DNA of 64,000 bases from [Muricauda] lutisoli (nom. illeg.) (lineage in GTDB: Bacteria > Bacteroidota > Bacteroidia > Flavobacteriales > Flavobacteriaceae): the NCBI RefSeq assembly GCF_017313105.1, contig NZ_JAFLND010000005.1, positions 1 to 64,000 on the forward strand. The letters run 5' to 3'. The stretch's first letter is position 1, and each line of letters starts with the position of its first letter. The notes beneath the pieces were generated by a model. It was not told where the DNA came from and did no database searches. It was given only the letters and a program-made list of their open reading frames with translations. This document shows, one piece after another, positions 61,700 through 64,000 of the stretch. The position numbers were made by a program, and so were the translations under genes.

Positions 61700-63316
61700 T
61701 CATCCAACCATTTCTGGTTGTATATTCCAGTTTTCGTTTGCCAAGAGTACTTGATCAAAGTCAATTCCTTCAATCGGTTTTAAAGCTTGAGTAGCCGGGT
61801 CCCATTCAATTTTCCTTCCCAACTTCCAGGACAATCCCGCCATGTGAGCAGAAATAGCCTCTTCAAACCCTTCCTTGATACCACAGCTTACTTTTCCACC
61901 GTTTTTGATAACGCTCAACCACTCGCGCATGTGCAAGAAGGTAGAATCTACACGGACCCCATCAATATAGGTCCACATCAATCCTTTATCGGCAAAATAT
62001 TGCGAAGTGGCCGAGGAGACGGCATCCGTTGCATTGGCGGCTGGGTCATATTGATAGATAGGCACATTGGGCTTCATTTTTTCCGCTTCCAACATTTCGG
62101 CGTATCGGGTGGATGCACCATCGGGCCAAACTGTTAATCTGTTGCCCAATTCCATAGTGGCATCGTGCCCCATTAAAATGGTAGGTCTGCTGAACCCATT
62201 CCCCAAAGTGGCACTGTAACAAAAGGTCATACCATTTTCTTTGCCTTTAGCTTGGCTACTTCCTGTGCTGTAATCAGGAAATTCCATGTTCACCTGAATC
62301 ACATCGGGCACATTCCGTCCGTCGTTATGCGTGTAAATCCCACCTGAAGAACTTACAGATGCAGGAATTCCCATATTGAGCACGCAGTTCAAACGATCAT
62401 AATCATGGGACAAAAGATCTCCTGAAAGACCGGAACCATAGGACCACCATTTACGCCATCTGAAAAAATGGTTTTTATTGAATGGGACCTTGGGCGCAGA
62501 ACCCAAAAATTGCTCCCAATCTATGGTTTCGGGACTAGCTTTTTCGTGGATGTCATAATTCCAAGCACCGTTGTCATCGTTCCTGTTGGTATTTGTTTGA
62601 ATCAACGAAACATGACCCAGAGTTCCTTTTTCCACAATATCACGAGCGGTACTAAAACTTAAGGTTTGCCTATGCTGGTGACCCACTGCGAACACTGCAT
62701 CCGAATTCTCTGCAGCTTCGCGCAAAGTATAGGTTTCCTCCACGGTATGTGTCATCGGTTTTTCCACATACACGTGTACATTATTGTTCAAAGCCTCAAT
62801 GGACATTGGTGCGTGCCAGTGGTCGGGAGTAGCAATAACTACCGCATCCACTTCGCCGCTTTGGATCATATCCTTATAAGTAAGGTATCTCTTTATCTGG
62901 TTATCATCCGTAGAAAAGGAGTTGATGAACTTTTCAGCGCGGACATCGAACACATCACATATCCCCACTAATTTTACATTGAGCCGTTCCTGGGCCTCGA
63001 AATCCTCCAATCTCTTATTGTTAGGGTCTTCTTGAGCAGCCAACCGCATTTCTTCTTTCCATTCATCGGTTGCAAAACCCAAAGCTCTGGTGAGTTGCTC
63101 CCCGCGAATACCAAAACCGATTACCCCAATTCGGACAGGGTCTCCACCTATTCCGGGAACTGCAGGTGGCAATGATGGCTTTATATTAAGTTGTTCCAAT
63201 ATTTCCGAGCGCTTATTTCTTGATCCAACAGCAGTTGCCGCTCCAGCCCACCATACTGCTCCAAGTACTGGCAAGCCTCCCAATCCTATTAAAAGGTCTC
63301 TTCTAGTCCATTTCAT
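61700..63316 (-). CDS. Gfo/Idh/MocA family oxidoreductase, Tat-exported
   Basis: A 538-residue NAD(P)-dependent oxidoreductase. The N-terminus has a twin-arginine signal (TRRDLLIGLGGLPVLG). A Rossmann domain follows with GVIGFGIRGEQL (about 64-75), the catalytic-region motif EKPMTH, and the C-terminal substrate domain. Exported members often act on sugars or sugar derivatives, but this substrate is unknown. Its ATG overlaps the doxX-like stop by 4 bp, so the two form an operon. Confidence 0.88.
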   Translation of the reverse strand: MKWTRRDLLIGLGGLPVLGAVWWAGAATAVGSRNKRSEILEQLNIKPSLPPAVPGIGGDPVRIGVIGFGIRGEQLTRALGFATDEWKEEMRLAAQEDPNNKRLEDFEAQERLNVKLVGICDVFDVRAEKFINSFSTDDNQIKRYLTYKDMIQSGEVDAVVIATPDHWHAPMSIEALNNNVHVYVEKPMTHTVEETYTLREAAENSDAVFAVGHQHRQTLSFSTARDIVEKGTLGHVSLIQTNTNRNDDNGAWNYDIHEKASPETIDWEQFLGSAPKVPFNKNHFFRWRKWWSYGSGLSGDLLSHDYDRLNCVLNMGIPASVSSSGGIYTHNDGRNVPDVIQVNMEFPDYSTGSSQAKGKENGMTFCYSATLGNGFSRPTILMGHDATMELGNRLTVWPDGASTRYAEMLEAEKMKPNVPIYQYDPAANATDAVSSATSQYFADKGLMWTYIDGVRVDSTFLHMREWLSVIKNGGKVSCGIKEGFEEAISAHMAGLSWKLGRKIEWDPATQALKPIEGIDFDQVLLANENWNIQPEMVG

Positions 63317-63792
63317 TGTTCCTGAGTTTTAAGTTTGTTCTTTCTGAGATAATCCAGGCCAAAGTAGCTTCCTGTAGGTAACTGATAAATCACGATCATG
63401 GCCACTAGTTCGATCAAGTTTTTATTGACCAGCCAATAGTTGCCTTCCACATTCATTTGTGTTAAGCCTGGAAATGGTGGATGGGCCAAAAAATATAGTG
63501 CTAAAAGGCCAACTCCCACAATGGCACCGATACGTTCAAAAATACCAAGGGTAAAGGTTACCCCGACCACCATAAGCGCAATAATGTTCAGTGTATCCAC
63601 CCAACCTATGGTTGCGTCGCCTATCAAAATGGTAAAAAACCATTCAAAAGGTCCTTGTGCGGTTGCCAAATATCCAAACGATGTCCACTCGGGATTGTAC
63701 ATCTTCACCACACCTTCAAATAAAAAGTGCCACCCTATAAATATGCGAAGCAGGGTAACACTTGCTTTCAGTTTATTCTGATTTTGGTTCAT
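63313..63792 (-). CDS. DoxX family membrane protein
   Basis: A 159-residue inner-membrane protein with four TM segments in the DoxX arrangement (RIFIGWHFLFEGVVKMYNPEW in part, near 15-40). DoxX-like proteins are linked to quinone or redox chemistry, but the function is not settled. A longer frame to 63900 exists. The predicted start of transcription near 63871 lies inside it, so ATG 63792 is favoured. It leads an operon with the Gfo/Idh/MocA gene. Confidence 0.85.
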   Translation of the reverse strand: MNQNQNKLKASVTLLRIFIGWHFLFEGVVKMYNPEWTSFGYLATAQGPFEWFFTILIGDATIGWVDTLNIIALMVVGVTFTLGIFERIGAIVGVGLLALYFLAHPPFPGLTQMNVEGNYWLVNKNLIELVAMIVIYQLPTGSYFGLDYLRKNKLKTQEQ

Positions 63793-63875
63793 AGTTGCTA
63801 TAGTTAATTTTAATTTTCCTTGTTTCCTGTAGGTGACAAAAGAAGATTTGGAGATCTGTTCCTTTTTTGAAATAC

Positions 63876-63919
63876 TAAAAGTACCTAACCGTAACTCCAA
63901 ATAATATGACCAATGTCAA
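63876..63919 (-). promoter_or_regulatory. Crp/Fnr-like site and promoter, doxX operon
   Basis: Minus strand: TTGACATTGGTCAT (63919-63906), 22 bp, then TACTTTTA (63883-63876), the same -7 sequence as the TerB-like operon. Confidence 0.6.
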
Positions 63920-64000
63920 TTTTTAGAAGTCTGGATATCAGGTTACCAAGTATTTATGCTATGATCAAAAACTGACATTTTCAAGGTTTTAGACAATGAG

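Overview
The window comes from the chromosome of a member of the Bacteroidota, most likely a marine, carotenoid-pigmented Flavobacteriaceae close to Muricauda/Allomuricauda or Zobellia. Supporting signs are AT-rich DNA, repeated use of the Bacteroidota -7 promoter element TAnnTTTG, a type IX secretion (T9SS) sorting domain, a DUF6090 protein, transketolase split into two subunits, and a CarH-crtI-crtB-crtZ pigment locus. The genus is inferred from gene content and not tested.

Layout. 0-17.4 kb is core genome: a leftward stable-RNA-type promoter, the thrS-infC-rpmI-rplT translation operon (infC starts at ATA), hydrolases, dnaB, accA, an LptF/G-type permease with tgt, split transketolase, an outer-membrane protein, an FKBP lipoprotein, an S4 protein, a phosphoribosyltransferase and aroK. 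At 17.5-28.1 kb a tRNA-Lys(UUU) gene is occupied by a 10.5-kb integrative island. It is bounded by a 16-bp direct repeat of the tRNA 3' end, has integrase arm-type sites at both ends, and separates the tRNA from its own terminator. Its cargo is a tyrosine integrase, a serine recombinase, a MerTP-type mercury transporter, a GDCCVxC small protein, a 1263-residue T9SS surface protein flanked by 24-bp repeats, a DUF6090 protein and an MFS-rhodanese fusion.

28.3-45.4 kb is a nearly continuous block of small operons: a WG-repeat protein; a GerW/DUF2953-like pair; an adaptor-permease-ATPase exporter; MlaEFD; a lipoprotein; TerB-like-deoC-deoD; flavin reductase-M20-DUF1611-nrdJ; and ftsH. Eight promoters here, plus one before doxX at 63.9 kb, carry a Crp/Fnr-like palindrome nTGA-N6-TCAT placed exactly 22 bp upstream of a -7-like element. 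This is class II activator geometry and is the most notable hidden structure in the window. An adenosylcobalamin-dependent (oxygen-independent) ribonucleotide reductase among the targets fits a low-oxygen or stress regulon, but that role is inference.

45.5-52 kb holds an MscS-type channel, tRNA-Leu(GAG), a CarH-type B12 photoreceptor next to carotenoid genes, and tandem thioredoxin-like proteins of which one has lost its CxxC. 52-64 kb holds aconitase, MoxR, periplasmic chaperones, a class A beta-lactamase-like lipoprotein, fasciclin, an ECF sigma/anti-sigma pair and a DoxX-Gfo/Idh/MocA operon.

I saw no CRISPR array, rRNA gene, conjugation module or complete insertion sequence. All promoter, repeat and motif calls were made by eye.
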